A stretch of 64,000 nt of DNA from Streptomyces sp. DH5. Lineage in GTDB: Bacteria > Actinomycetota > Actinomycetes > Streptomycetales > Streptomycetaceae. Both the position numbers and the translations under genes were made by a program. Of this stretch, positions 48,259-56,848 are shown one piece after another. The notes below the pieces were generated by a model. The model searched no databases. It had not been told where the DNA came from and worked only from the letters and a program-made list of their open reading frames with translations. Each line of letters starts with the position of its first letter. The stretch's first letter is position 1. The DNA is taken from the NCBI RefSeq assembly GCF_020873915.1, contig NZ_JAHWGP010000040.1, positions 1 through 64,000 of the forward strand, written 5' to 3'.

Positions 48259-49416
48259 TTGGCCGGATCGGCTGACTTCGACCTGTACCGCCCGTCCGAG
48301 GAGCACGACATGCTCCGGGACGCCGTCCGCGCGCTGGCCGAGGCGAAGATCGCGCCGTACGCCGCCGCCGTGGACGAGGAGGCCCGCTTCCCGCAGGAGG
48401 CCCTGGACGCGCTGACCGCGAACGACCTGCACGCCGTCCACGTACCCGAGGAGTACGGCGGCGCCGGAGCGGACGCCCTCGCCACGGTCATCGTGATCGA
48501 GGAGGTGGCCCGCGTCTGCGCGTCCTCCTCCCTCATCCCCGCCGTGAACAAGCTGGGATCGCTGCCGGTCATCCTCTCCGGCTCCGAGGCGCTGAAGAAG
48601 AAGTACATGACGCCGCTCGCCAAGGGCGACGGCATGTTCTCGTACTGCCTCTCCGAGCCGGACGCCGGCTCCGACGCGGCCGGCATGAAGACCAGGGCCG
48701 TCCGCGACGGCGACGCCTACGTCCTCAACGGCGTGAAGCGCTGGATCACCAACGCCGGCGAGTCCGAGTTCTACACGGTGATGGCCGTCACCGACCCCAC
48801 CAAGCGTTCCAAGGGCATCTCCGCCTTCGTCGTCGAGAAGTCCGACGAGGGCGTCTCCTTCGGTGCCCCGGAGAAGAAGCTCGGCATCAAGGGCTCGCCC
48901 ACCCGCGAGGTCTACCTGGACAACGTCCGCATTCCCGCCGACCGGATGATCGGCGAGGAGGGCACCGGCTTCGCCACCGCGATGAAGACGCTGGACCACA
49001 CCCGCATCACCATCGCCGCCCAGGCCCTCGGCATCGCCCAGGGTGCCCTCGACTACGCGAAGGGCTACGTCCAGGAGCGCAAGCAGTTCGGCAAGCCGAT
49101 CGCCGACTTCCAGGGCGTCCAGTTCATGCTCGCCGACATGGCCATGAAGATCGAGGCCGCCCGTCAGCTCACCTACGCCGCCGCGGCCAAGTCCGAGCGC
49201 GGCGACGCCGACCTGACCTTCCAGGGCGCCGCCGCCAAGTGCTTCGCCTCCGACGTCGCCATGGAGGTCACGACGGACGCCGTACAGCTCCTCGGCGGCT
49301 ACGGCTACACCCGCGACTACCCGGTCGAGCGGATGATGCGCGATGCGAAGATCACGCAGATATACGAAGGAACGAACCAGGTCCAGCGGATCGTGATGGC
49401 CCGCAACCTGCCGTAA
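48259..49416 (+). CDS. Acyl-CoA dehydrogenase
   Basis: This FAD-dependent alpha,beta-dehydrogenase of 385 residues acts in fatty-acid or branched-chain acyl-CoA oxidation. The flavin-binding segment is FSYCLSEPDAGSDAAG, followed by WITNAGESEFYTVMAVTD. The catalytic base is E370 in ITQIYEGTNQVQRIV, where short-chain type enzymes carry it. QLLGGYGYTRDYPVERMMRD is also family-typical. A TTG start at 48259 gives the expected full-length N-terminus. The strongest related S. coelicolor enzyme is AcdH-like, but substrate range is unknown. Confidence 0.93.
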   Translation: MAGSADFDLYRPSEEHDMLRDAVRALAEAKIAPYAAAVDEEARFPQEALDALTANDLHAVHVPEEYGGAGADALATVIVIEEVARVCASSSLIPAVNKLGSLPVILSGSEALKKKYMTPLAKGDGMFSYCLSEPDAGSDAAGMKTRAVRDGDAYVLNGVKRWITNAGESEFYTVMAVTDPTKRSKGISAFVVEKSDEGVSFGAPEKKLGIKGSPTREVYLDNVRIPADRMIGEEGTGFATAMKTLDHTRITIAAQALGIAQGALDYAKGYVQERKQFGKPIADFQGVQFMLADMAMKIEAARQLTYAAAAKSERGDADLTFQGAAAKCFASDVAMEVTTDAVQLLGGYGYTRDYPVERMMRDAKITQIYEGTNQVQRIVMARNLP

Positions 49417-49429
49417 CGGCGGACGCGGT

Positions 49430-49460
49430 GGAGGGGCGCCCGGTCACCGGGCGCCCCTCC
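49430..49460. terminator. Terminator after the acyl-CoA dehydrogenase gene
   Basis: GGAGGGGCGCCCGGT (49430-49444) and ACCGGGCGCCCCTCC (49446-49460) are exact reverse complements around one base, between convergent genes. Confidence 0.85.
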
Positions 49461-49496
49461 GCCGTCTCCGGGCGCGTCACCCGCCGGCCGCCCGGC

Positions 49497-50141
49497 TCAC
49501 CTCCTCCAGAACAGGTGGTGCGTGACGCCGCTCGGGCTGGGCACGACCTCCAGGTGGAAGCGGTCGAGCAGTTCCTCGGGGGACTCCCAGAGCCGCAGTC
49601 CGGAGCCGAGCTTCACCGGCGCCACCGCCACGTGCAGGGTGTCCACCAGGCCGGCGTCGAGGAACTGGCGGATGGTGGTGACCCCGCCGCCGAGCCGGAC
49701 GTCCTTGCCCCCGGCCGCCTCCCGCGCCCGTTCCAGGACGGTGGCCGGGTCGCCGTCGACGAAGTGGAACGTGGTGTCGGAGAGCGCGAAGGACGGACGC
49801 TCGTGGTGGGTCATCACGAACACCGGGGTGTGAAAGGGCGGTTCGTCGCCCCACCAGCCGCGCCACTCGTGGTCCCGCCAGGGACCGCGCTGCGGCCCGA
49901 ACTTGTTGCGCCCCATGATCTCGGCGCCGATGTTGTGGGAGAAGTCCCGGGTGAAGTAGTCGTCGAGTCCCCGCGTTCCCCCCGGGTCGGTGCGGCTGGG
50001 CCAGCTCGCGGTGGCACCGGCCCAGCCCATCAGCCGGCCGGGATCGACGTGGCCGAACGGACGCTCGAGGCTCTGGTCCTCACCGGCGCCGATCCCGTCG
50101 CTCGAGACGGTGAAGTTCTGCACTCTCAGCAACTGGGGCAC
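49497..50141 (-). CDS. RibD C-terminal / dihydrofolate-reductase-like protein
   Basis: A 214-residue NADPH-binding reductase-like protein. DHFR-fold marks are QNFTVSSDGIGAG at the N-terminus, IGAEIMGRNKFGP, PPFHTPVFVMTHHERPS and KDVRLGGGVTTIRQFLDAGLVDTL split along the C-terminal half. These RibD_C stand-alone proteins are widespread and mostly uncharacterised; some are flavin or pterin reductases. The GTG at 50141 has GGAGG five bases upstream and is preferred over an ATG at 50159 that would precede that site. Confidence 0.88.
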   Translation of the reverse strand: MPQLLRVQNFTVSSDGIGAGEDQSLERPFGHVDPGRLMGWAGATASWPSRTDPGGTRGLDDYFTRDFSHNIGAEIMGRNKFGPQRGPWRDHEWRGWWGDEPPFHTPVFVMTHHERPSFALSDTTFHFVDGDPATVLERAREAAGGKDVRLGGGVTTIRQFLDAGLVDTLHVAVAPVKLGSGLRLWESPEELLDRFHLEVVPSPSGVTHHLFWRR

Positions 50142-50209
50142 GATTCCCTCCTGAAACATCGGTGACAGGGGGAGGACTCCGCCGGCCGGCCCGGCTCATC
50201 GGTGTGCCG

Positions 50210-51373
50210 TCACAGGAAACGCCGGATCGGGGTGACCGCCGCCTCGGCGAGGCGCTCGGACAGGGGACGGCGCTTCCAGCGGGCCGGGTCGATCGGCTCG
50301 CTCAGCTTGCGGTCGGCGTCGAAGTCGGCGTCGAGCTGCGCGGTGAAGTCCTCGTCGAGGACCGCCAGCATGACCTCCTCGTCGTGCTCCAGCGAGCGGC
50401 GGTTGAAGTTGGTGGAGCCGATCAGCGAGCAGACGCCGTCCACCGTGATGATCTTCGTGTGGAGCATGGTCGGCTGATACTCCAGCACCTCCACACCCGC
50501 GTCGACCAGGGTCTGGTAGTGCTGCCGCCCCGCCAGCAGGCAGGCGCGCTGGTCGGTGTGCGGGCCCGGCAGCAGGATCTCCACCCGCACCCCGCGGCGG
50601 GCGGCGGCGGCCAGGAGGTCGATGAAGTAGGTGTCGGGCGCGAAGTACGCGGTGGAGAGCCGGAAACGCTCCTGCGCCGAGGTGATCACCACGCGCAGCA
50701 GGGTCTGCATGTCCTGCCAGCCGAAGCTGGCCGAACCCCGAACCACCTGCACGGTCGCGTTGCCCCGCTGTTCCTGGGAGGTGAAGCGGTCGTGCTCGTC
50801 GTACAGGTCGTCGTGGCACTCGGCCCAGTTCTGGGCGAAGGCCGCGGCTATGCCGTCCACGGCGGGTCCTGAGACCTTCACATGGGTGTCGCGCCACTCG
50901 CCCGGGTGGCGGGCGTCGCCGCACCACTCCTCGGCGATGCCGACGCCCCCGGTGAACGCGGTGTGCTCGTCGGTGACCAGGACCTTGCGGTGGCAGCGGT
51001 GGTTCTGCCGCATCGGCGACAGCCGCGTGGGCTTGCGGAACCAGGCCACCTGTACGCCGGCCTCCTCCATGGCGTCCAGCAGGTCCGGCTCTATCGCCTT
51101 GGCGCCGAAGCCGTCCAGCAGCAGCCGTACGCGCACGCCCTCGCGGGCCCGCTCGGACAGCGCCTCGGCGAACTCCCGCGCGATGTCCCCGCGCCAGTAC
51201 ACGAAGGTCATCATGTCGACCGTGTGCTCCGCGGCGCGGACCGCGGCCAGCATCTCGGGGAAGATCTGGTCGCCGTTGCGCAGCGGGACCAGTTCGTTCC
51301 CCTCGGTGGCGGCGATGCCGATCAGCCGCTCCAGCCGTCTGCGCAGCCGCTTTCTCTCCGTCTGTGGTGTCAT
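50210..51373 (-). CDS. Phospholipase D family protein (cardiolipin synthase-like)
   Basis: A 387-residue protein with two HKD motifs: H128-x-K130-x4-D135 (CHRKVLVTDEHTAFTGG) and H305-x-K307-x4-D312 (LHTKIITVDGVCSLIGSTN). Each is followed by the usual Gly/Ser-Asn segment. It would condense phosphatidylglycerol or exchange phosphatidyl groups at the membrane. There is no N-terminal membrane span, unlike E. coli ClsA, so it resembles ClsB/ClsC. ATG with GAGAGAACGG upstream. It is divergent from the copper-storage gene. Confidence 0.9.
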   Translation of the reverse strand: MTPQTERKRLRRRLERLIGIAATEGNELVPLRNGDQIFPEMLAAVRAAEHTVDMMTFVYWRGDIAREFAEALSERAREGVRVRLLLDGFGAKAIEPDLLDAMEEAGVQVAWFRKPTRLSPMRQNHRCHRKVLVTDEHTAFTGGVGIAEEWCGDARHPGEWRDTHVKVSGPAVDGIAAAFAQNWAECHDDLYDEHDRFTSQEQRGNATVQVVRGSASFGWQDMQTLLRVVITSAQERFRLSTAYFAPDTYFIDLLAAAARRGVRVEILLPGPHTDQRACLLAGRQHYQTLVDAGVEVLEYQPTMLHTKIITVDGVCSLIGSTNFNRRSLEHDEEVMLAVLDEDFTAQLDADFDADRKLSEPIDPARWKRRPLSERLAEAAVTPIRRFL

Positions 51374-51605
51374 GCCCGTTCTCTCCCTGTGCCGCTCGTC
51401 GAGCCCTCCTGGCGTGGCCGGTCCGACCGGGGCGCCCCACCTCTTGTTGCCCTTGCCGGTCATTCCAAGCAGGCGACCTGGCCGGGTGCCCGCCAGGGGA
51501 GGGGGGACGGGGCCCGCCGTTCCTGTGGTGGTCATGGGGCGAGGGGCGTAGGACGAAAGGAGCGGGGGGCGAGCGCCGTCCCCCGCCTTCGCCCCGGGAG
51601 GAACC

Positions 51606-51971
51606 ATGACCCAGCAGCAGCCCACCATGGAGCCGATGAGCAAGGAGATGCAGGACTGCATCGCCGCCTGCATGTCCTGCCACGGCGTGTGCGAGGAGAC
51701 CATGAGCTCCTGCCTGCAGGCGGGCGGCGAGGCCCGGATGCCGATCATGCGGGCGCTCATCGACTGTTCCGAGATGACCCGCATGTGCGCGGACATGATG
51801 ATGCGCCGCTCGCCGCTGGCGAACGAGATGTGCATGATGTGCGCGCAGGCCTGCGACATGTGCGCCGAGGCGTGCATGTCCATGCCGGACGACGACCGGA
51901 TGGCGCGCTGCGCGGAGTCCTGTCGCCGCTGTTCCGAGATGTGCCGTGCCATGGCCGGCACCGCGATGTGA
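51606..51971 (+). CDS. Four-helix cysteine-rich copper-storage protein (Csp3-like)
   Basis: A 121-residue cytosolic protein with 16 cysteines, at 18, 22, 25, 29, 36, 54, 61, 76, 79, 83, 86, 90, 102, 106, 109 and 113, plus 19 or more methionines. The spacing CxxxC-xx-C-xxx-C repeated along helices is that of the DUF326/Csp four-helix bundle, whose core lines many Cu(I) ions. No export signal, so it matches the cytosolic Csp3 group reported in Streptomyces lividans. GGGAGGAA precedes the ATG. No copper-sensing operator was recognised upstream. Confidence 0.9.
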   Translation: MTQQQPTMEPMSKEMQDCIAACMSCHGVCEETMSSCLQAGGEARMPIMRALIDCSEMTRMCADMMMRRSPLANEMCMMCAQACDMCAEACMSMPDDDRMARCAESCRRCSEMCRAMAGTAM

Positions 51972-51984
51972 GGCTCCGGCCCGT

Positions 51985-52030
51985 ACGCGGCCGAGGGCAC
52001 CCCCCGCCGCGGGGGTGCCCTCGGCCGCGT
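51985..52030. terminator. Bidirectional terminator after the copper-storage gene
   Basis: ACGCGGCCGAGGGCACCCCC (51985-52004) is exactly complementary to 52011-52030 with a 6-nt loop. It lies between convergent genes. Confidence 0.9.
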
Positions 52031-52037
52031 GAGGGCG

Positions 52038-53324
52038 TCAGTCGCCCTTGACGGTGACCTTCTCGTCGTTGTTGAGCTGGTTCACCAGCTGCTTCACCTT
52101 CGCCTTGTCCCAGAGCAGGTTGCTGCCGCTGGAACCCGCGAGGGGCATGTTCATGGACGTGCCGTCGCCGCCGCTGACGCCCTTCATCGCCCAGAACATG
52201 CCGGCCAGGTCGAACAGGCCCATCTCCTCGTCGACGATCAGGGAGTCCAGACCCGCGCCCATGGTCGGGTAGAGCTTGAACGGGTTGAGGACCGTGCCCG
52301 GCGTGGCCACCTGGTTGGCGAGCGCGGAGAGGAACTTCTGCTGGTTCTTCGTACGGTCCAGGTCCGAGCCCTTGAGCGCGTACCGGGTGCGGACGAAGGC
52401 GAGGGCCTCCTCGCCGTTCAGGGTCTGCCTGCCCTTCTTGAGGTCGGCGCCGGACTTGGTGTCCTTGATGTCCTGCGGGATGTCCATCTCCACCCCGCCG
52501 ACCGCGTCCACGATGTTCGCGAAGCCGGCGAAGCCGATCTCCACGTAGTGGTCGATGCGCAGTCCGGTGTTGAACTCGACCGTACGGACCAGCAGTTCGG
52601 GCCCGTCCTCGGCGTAGGCGGCGTTGAGCTTCACCTGCCGGCCGGTGCCGGGGTAGGTCTTGCCCGACTCCGAGCCCTTGAAGGACGGGATCTCCACGTT
52701 CGAGTCGCGGGGCAGCGAGATGAGGGTCGGGCCGTTGTCTCCGGTGTGCAGGATCATCACCGAGTCCGTGCGCTTGCCCTCGGCGGAACCGGTGCGCAGC
52801 CTCTTCCTGTCCTCGTCGGACATGCCCGCGCGGCTGTCGGAGCCGACGATCAGGTAGTTGGTGCCCTCGCCCTTCTCGGGCCGCTCGATCACCTGGGACA
52901 GGTCGACCTCGCGGTTGAGCTTGGAGTCGGCCCAGAAGTACGTGCCGACGGTCGTCACGACCAGCACCGTGGCGACCGTGATGGCCGTCAGCTTGATGCG
53001 GCGGCGCCAGTCGGGCGCGGGGCGCTGCGGGCCGTAGCCGTCACCGCCCGGACCACCCGGCCCGCCGGGACCCCGGCCGCCGGGCGTGCCGTAGACCTGG
53101 CCGGTGTTGTAGCCGCTGTCGTAGCCGTCCGCACCGCCGTGCCCGCGGCCGTCGACGTACGAGGGCTGCTGCGGGACGCCGTACCCGCCCTGCCCGGCAG
53201 GGGCCGCCGGACCGCGGCGGATCTGCCGCATGACACGGGCGCTCTCGGGCTGCGCGCTCGCGCTCCCGCGTCCGTAACGGCTGCCACGGTTCTCGTCGGA
53301 CCTTGCCTCGGGCCAATCAGTCAT
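52038..53324 (-). CDS. LCP family ligase, copy 2
   Basis: A 428-residue protein with a long Gly/Tyr/Pro-rich cytoplasmic tail (1-105) and one span (about 110-131). An LCP domain follows (about 150-330), with NYLIVGSDSRAGM, SLPRDSNVEIPSF and VKLNAAYAEDGPELLVRTVE. It lacks the C-terminal LytR_C domain of copies 1, 3, 4 and 5. Gly-rich tails of this kind are common in Streptomyces envelope proteins. The ATG is at 53324. It is divergent to the thioesterase. Confidence 0.92.
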   Translation of the reverse strand: MTDWPEARSDENRGSRYGRGSASAQPESARVMRQIRRGPAAPAGQGGYGVPQQPSYVDGRGHGGADGYDSGYNTGQVYGTPGGRGPGGPGGPGGDGYGPQRPAPDWRRRIKLTAITVATVLVVTTVGTYFWADSKLNREVDLSQVIERPEKGEGTNYLIVGSDSRAGMSDEDRKRLRTGSAEGKRTDSVMILHTGDNGPTLISLPRDSNVEIPSFKGSESGKTYPGTGRQVKLNAAYAEDGPELLVRTVEFNTGLRIDHYVEIGFAGFANIVDAVGGVEMDIPQDIKDTKSGADLKKGRQTLNGEEALAFVRTRYALKGSDLDRTKNQQKFLSALANQVATPGTVLNPFKLYPTMGAGLDSLIVDEEMGLFDLAGMFWAMKGVSGGDGTSMNMPLAGSSGSNLLWDKAKVKQLVNQLNNDEKVTVKGD

Positions 53325-53442
53325 GGCAGACAGTGTGCAGGCCGGACGGTGCGCCAGACAGGGCCGTCGGAAAAACAGAGCGGCCCTGTTGCGAACCCGA
53401 CACAAAACAGGGCGGACCCCACGGCGGCATAAGGTAGAGGCC

Positions 53443-54000
53443 ATGACAGAACAGGCTCCAGCCGCAGCGACGGAGCGTCCGGACATCCCGGGCAAATCCA
53501 TCGCGGCGTCCCGTACGACCCTCAGCCACATCATGACCCACGGCGACACCAACCTCCTCGGCACGGTGCACGGAGGGGTGATCATGAAGTTGGTGGACGA
53601 CGCGGCGGGCGCCGTCGCGGGACGGCACTCCGGCGGACCGGCCGTCACCGCCTCCATGGACGAGATGGCCTTCCTGGAGCCCGTCAGGGTCGGAGACCTG
53701 GTGCATGTGAAGGCACAGGTCAACTGGACCGGCCGGACCTCGATGGAGGTCGGCGTGCGGGTGCTGGCGGAGCGGTGGAACGAGTCCACGCCCGCCACCC
53801 AGGTCGGATCGGCGTACCTGGTGTTCGCGGCCGTCGACGCCGACGGCAAGCCGCGGCAGGTGCCGCAGGTGATACCCGAGACCGAGCAGGACAAGCGCCG
53901 TTACCAGGAGGCGCAGATCCGCCGCACGCACCGGCTGGCCCGCCGCCGCGCCATCATGGAACTGCGGGCGAAGCGCGCCGCCGAGGGCTTCGAGGACTGA
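53443..54000 (+). CDS. Acyl-CoA thioesterase (hotdog fold)
   Basis: A 185-residue BFIT/YciA-like acyl-CoA thioesterase that hydrolyses acyl-CoA to free acid. Catalytic-helix segment LGTVHGGVIMKLVDDAAGAVA with the conserved HGG and D is present, followed by VTASMDEMAFLEPVRVGDLV. The C-terminal 30 residues are Arg-rich and extended. There is no Shine-Dalgarno sequence. TAAGGT (53430-53435) ends seven bases before the ATG, so it is probably leaderless. Confidence 0.9.
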   Translation: MTEQAPAAATERPDIPGKSIAASRTTLSHIMTHGDTNLLGTVHGGVIMKLVDDAAGAVAGRHSGGPAVTASMDEMAFLEPVRVGDLVHVKAQVNWTGRTSMEVGVRVLAERWNESTPATQVGSAYLVFAAVDADGKPRQVPQVIPETEQDKRRYQEAQIRRTHRLARRRAIMELRAKRAAEGFED

Positions 54001-54034
54001 CGACCGTCCGGCGGGACACCGGCGCGCCGCCCCA

Positions 54035-54054
54035 GGGGCGCGGGGGACCGCGCG
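54035..54054 (+). repeat. Copy of the GGGGCGCGGGG intergenic repeat core
   Basis: GGGGCGCGGGGGACCGCGCG matches the core at 4-23 and 99-118 at most positions. It lies between convergent genes. Confidence 0.4.
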
Positions 54055-54165
54055 TCGCACCGCCCGCCCCGGGAGCGGCCCCCCTGGGGTGGGAGCCGGG
54101 CCCGGCCCACGGGGGAGCAGCACCCGGCACGTCCTTGGCCGCGCGCCCGCCGGACGGCCCGTCGT

Positions 54166-55629
54166 TCAGGAGCAGCTCACCTCGTCGCCCCGCACCACAC
54201 CCAGTTCGCCCCGGCCCGGATCCTGGGCGCGCACCTTGCGGACCTTGACGAAGTCGGCGCCCGCGATCACCTTCAGCGTGGCGCCCTGGCCCTTCACAGC
54301 GCGCAGCTCGCTGCCGGGAAGGGCCGCCGCGAGGGACTTCGCGGAGCGGTCCCAACGGGGGTCGTGGGCGACGACGGTACGTGCCACGTCCTGTTCGGCC
54401 GCGTTGGCCGGGGTGCGGGTGGTGTTGAAGCCGGTCGCCGCCAGCGCCGCGTCCACGCGCCGGCCGAGTCCCGCGGTCCGGGTGCCGTTCTCGACCTGCA
54501 CGCGGATCTGCCGCGGGTCGACGGGCACCGGCAGCGCCGCGTCGCGCGTGGCGTGCGCGGCCAGCGGCTGGTCCCGGCGGATCGCGTCGAAGATGTGCTC
54601 CGCCTTCTCGGTGTCCCACTTCAGCGTCGAGCCGACGCCCTTCACGGCGTGGCCCATCTTCGCGATCGGCACCGTCGTGAACTCGGAGGAGGAGGGCGAG
54701 AAGTCCCGCATCGCCCGGCCGAGGTCCAGCAGTTCACCGGTGCCGAAGCCCTTGTCGGCGCGGACCGAGCCGAGCACCGCGCGGGTCACGTCCCGGAACT
54801 TCATCGGGTTCAGCAGGATCCCGGAGGAGGTGACGCGGTGCACCAGGGCGGCCATGAACTGCTGCTGGCGCTTCATCCGGCCGAGGTCGGAGGCGCCGTC
54901 GACGTGCCGGGCGCGGACGTAGCCGAGGGCCTCGCCGCCTTCGAGGGTGTGCCGGCCGGCCGGCAGGTCGAGGCCGGTGTGACGGTCCCTCAGCCGTTCG
55001 TCGGTGCAGATCTCCACGCCGCCGACCACGTCGACGGTCTTCATGAAGCTGGTGAAGTCGACCTCCAGGTAGTGGTCGATCTTCACCCGGGTCATCTTCT
55101 CCACCGTGCGCACGGTCAGCTGCGGCCCGCCCTCGGCGTAGGCGGCGTTCAGTTTGACGGGGTGCCCCCCGTGCTGTTCGCCGCTCACCCGGTCGGTGTG
55201 CGGGGGTGTCTCGGCGTAGGAGTCGCGGGGCAGGCTGACGACGCTGGCGCGGTCCCGGTCCTCCGAGATGTGCACGATCATGATCGTGTCGGTGCAGTGG
55301 CAGGGCGCCCCGCCGAGCCGGTACTTCTCCCGCTCCGCCCGGCCGACCTTCTCGCGGCCGTCGGTGCCGACGAGCAGGATGTTCGTGCCGTGGCCGGCCT
55401 GGGGCCGGTTCTTCATGTCGCGGAACGGGTCGACCCGGGCGATGTCCTCGTCGAGGCCGCTGAGCACCGCGTGTCCGATCCCGGCGGAGGCGAGCACCAC
55501 GACCGACAGCGTGGTGACCGTGCGCAGGGCCCAGCGCGGCTTCCGGCGCGGGGGCACGGGCGGCCGCGCGCTCACGCGGGGCTGCTGGGGTGTGGTGCGG
55601 GGCCGGGGGGACCGCGACGGCTTGGGCAA
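54166..55629 (-). CDS. LCP family ligase with LytR_C domain, copy 3
   Basis: A 487-residue protein with a short basic, Pro-rich cytoplasmic tail and one span (about 36-55). The LCP core has NILLVGTDGREKVG, CHCTDTIMIVHIS, SLPRDSYAETP and VKLNAAYAEGGPQLTVRTVE. A C-terminal LytR_C domain of about 90 residues begins near RQIRVQVENGTRTAGLG. TTG start at 55629 with GGAGG seven bases upstream. It is likely to attach a wall polymer; genes for the polymer are not adjacent, apart from one glycosyltransferase. Confidence 0.91.
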   Translation of the reverse strand: MPKPSRSPRPRTTPQQPRVSARPPVPPRRKPRWALRTVTTLSVVVLASAGIGHAVLSGLDEDIARVDPFRDMKNRPQAGHGTNILLVGTDGREKVGRAEREKYRLGGAPCHCTDTIMIVHISEDRDRASVVSLPRDSYAETPPHTDRVSGEQHGGHPVKLNAAYAEGGPQLTVRTVEKMTRVKIDHYLEVDFTSFMKTVDVVGGVEICTDERLRDRHTGLDLPAGRHTLEGGEALGYVRARHVDGASDLGRMKRQQQFMAALVHRVTSSGILLNPMKFRDVTRAVLGSVRADKGFGTGELLDLGRAMRDFSPSSSEFTTVPIAKMGHAVKGVGSTLKWDTEKAEHIFDAIRRDQPLAAHATRDAALPVPVDPRQIRVQVENGTRTAGLGRRVDAALAATGFNTTRTPANAAEQDVARTVVAHDPRWDRSAKSLAAALPGSELRAVKGQGATLKVIAGADFVKVRKVRAQDPGRGELGVVRGDEVSCS

Positions 55630-55756
55630 GGGGGCACCTCCGGACGACGGCCGTGCGAGGGATCGTGAGCACCGTAGGCCGATACGATCTGCGGCCCGGC
55701 GCACAGCCCCCCGGCGCGCGCCCGGTGTCCCCCGTTCGCGGTAACGTGAGCCCCCT

Positions 55757-56794
55757 ATGAACGCCAATCCCGACGTGCGGCTCCCCGCCGTTTCCGTGAT
55801 CATGCCCGTCCTCAACGAGGAGCGGCATCTGCGCGGCGCCGTCCGCGCGATCCTCGCCCAGGAGTACGCCGGCGAGATGGAGGTCGTGATCGCCCTCGGT
55901 CCGTCCACGGACCGCACGGACGAGATCGCCGCCGAGCTCGTCGCCGAGGACCCGCGGGTGCACACCGTGCCGAACCCGACCGGCCGCACCCCGGCCGCGC
56001 TCAACGCGGCGATCAAGGCATCCCGCCATCCGGTCGTGGTCCGCGTCGACGGGCACGGGATGCTCTCCCCGGACTACATCACCACCGCCGTGCGCCTCCT
56101 CGAGGAGACCGGCGCGCAGAACGTCGGCGGCATCATGCACGCCGAGGGCGAGAACGACTGGGAGCACGCCGTCGCCGCCGCGATGACGTCGCGGATCGGC
56201 GTGGGCAACGCCGCCTTCCACACCGGGGGACAGGCGGGCCCCGCGGAGACCGTGTACCTCGGGGTGTTCCGGCGCGAGGCGCTGGAGCAGCAGGGCGGCT
56301 ACAACGTGGAGTTCATCCGCGCCCAGGACTGGGAGCTGAACTTCCGCATCCGCGAGGCCGGCGGGCTGATCTGGTTCTCGCCGGAGCTGAAGGTGTCCTA
56401 CCGGCCCCGGCCGAGCGTGCGGGCGCTCGCCAAGCAGTACAAGGACTACGGCCGTTGGCGTCACGTCGTGGCCCGCTACCACTCCGGTTCGATCAACCTG
56501 CGCTATCTCGCCCCGCCGGCCGCGGTGTGCGCGATCGCGGCGGGGATCCTGGCCGGCGGGCTGCTCACGCCGTGGGGCTTCCTGGTGCCCGGCGGCTACC
56601 TCGCGGCGATCGTGGCGGGGTCCATACCGGCCGGCAAGGGGCTGCCGCTGAAGGCGCGGCTGCGGATCCCGGTGGCGCTGGCCACCATGCACATGTCGTG
56701 GGGCTGGGGCTTCCTGACCAGCCCGCGCTCGCTGGCGAAGAAGGTCATCGCCTCCAGGCGTCCCGCCGTCCGCGCGGACGTGCCGGCCGCCTGA
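55757..56794 (+). CDS. Family 2 glycosyltransferase
   Basis: A 345-residue GT-A enzyme. SVIMPVLNEERHLRGAVRAIL and VVIALGPSTDRTDEIA are the nucleotide-sugar region, VVRVDGHGM holds the DxD-like metal site, and AQDWELNFRIREAGG is the acceptor-side motif. The C-terminal third has membrane helices (AAVCAIAAGILAGGLLTPWG and following), so it acts at the inner face of the membrane, probably on a polyprenyl-linked acceptor. It lies between LCP genes 3 and 4, which use such products. TAACGT (55742-55747) is a possible -10. Confidence 0.92.
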   Translation: MNANPDVRLPAVSVIMPVLNEERHLRGAVRAILAQEYAGEMEVVIALGPSTDRTDEIAAELVAEDPRVHTVPNPTGRTPAALNAAIKASRHPVVVRVDGHGMLSPDYITTAVRLLEETGAQNVGGIMHAEGENDWEHAVAAAMTSRIGVGNAAFHTGGQAGPAETVYLGVFRREALEQQGGYNVEFIRAQDWELNFRIREAGGLIWFSPELKVSYRPRPSVRALAKQYKDYGRWRHVVARYHSGSINLRYLAPPAAVCAIAAGILAGGLLTPWGFLVPGGYLAAIVAGSIPAGKGLPLKARLRIPVALATMHMSWGWGFLTSPRSLAKKVIASRRPAVRADVPAA

Positions 56795-56806
56795 GACGAC
56801 CGCGAC

Positions 56807-56848
56807 GCGTGAGGGGCCCCTTCCCGGCCGGGAAGGGGCCCCTCACGC
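56807..56848. terminator. Perfect 42-nt palindromic terminator
   Basis: Arms of 21 bp, GCGTGAGGGGCCCCTTCCCG plus one base, are exact reverse complements with no spacer. It ends one base before the stop codon of the convergent LCP gene, so it serves both genes. Confidence 0.9.
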
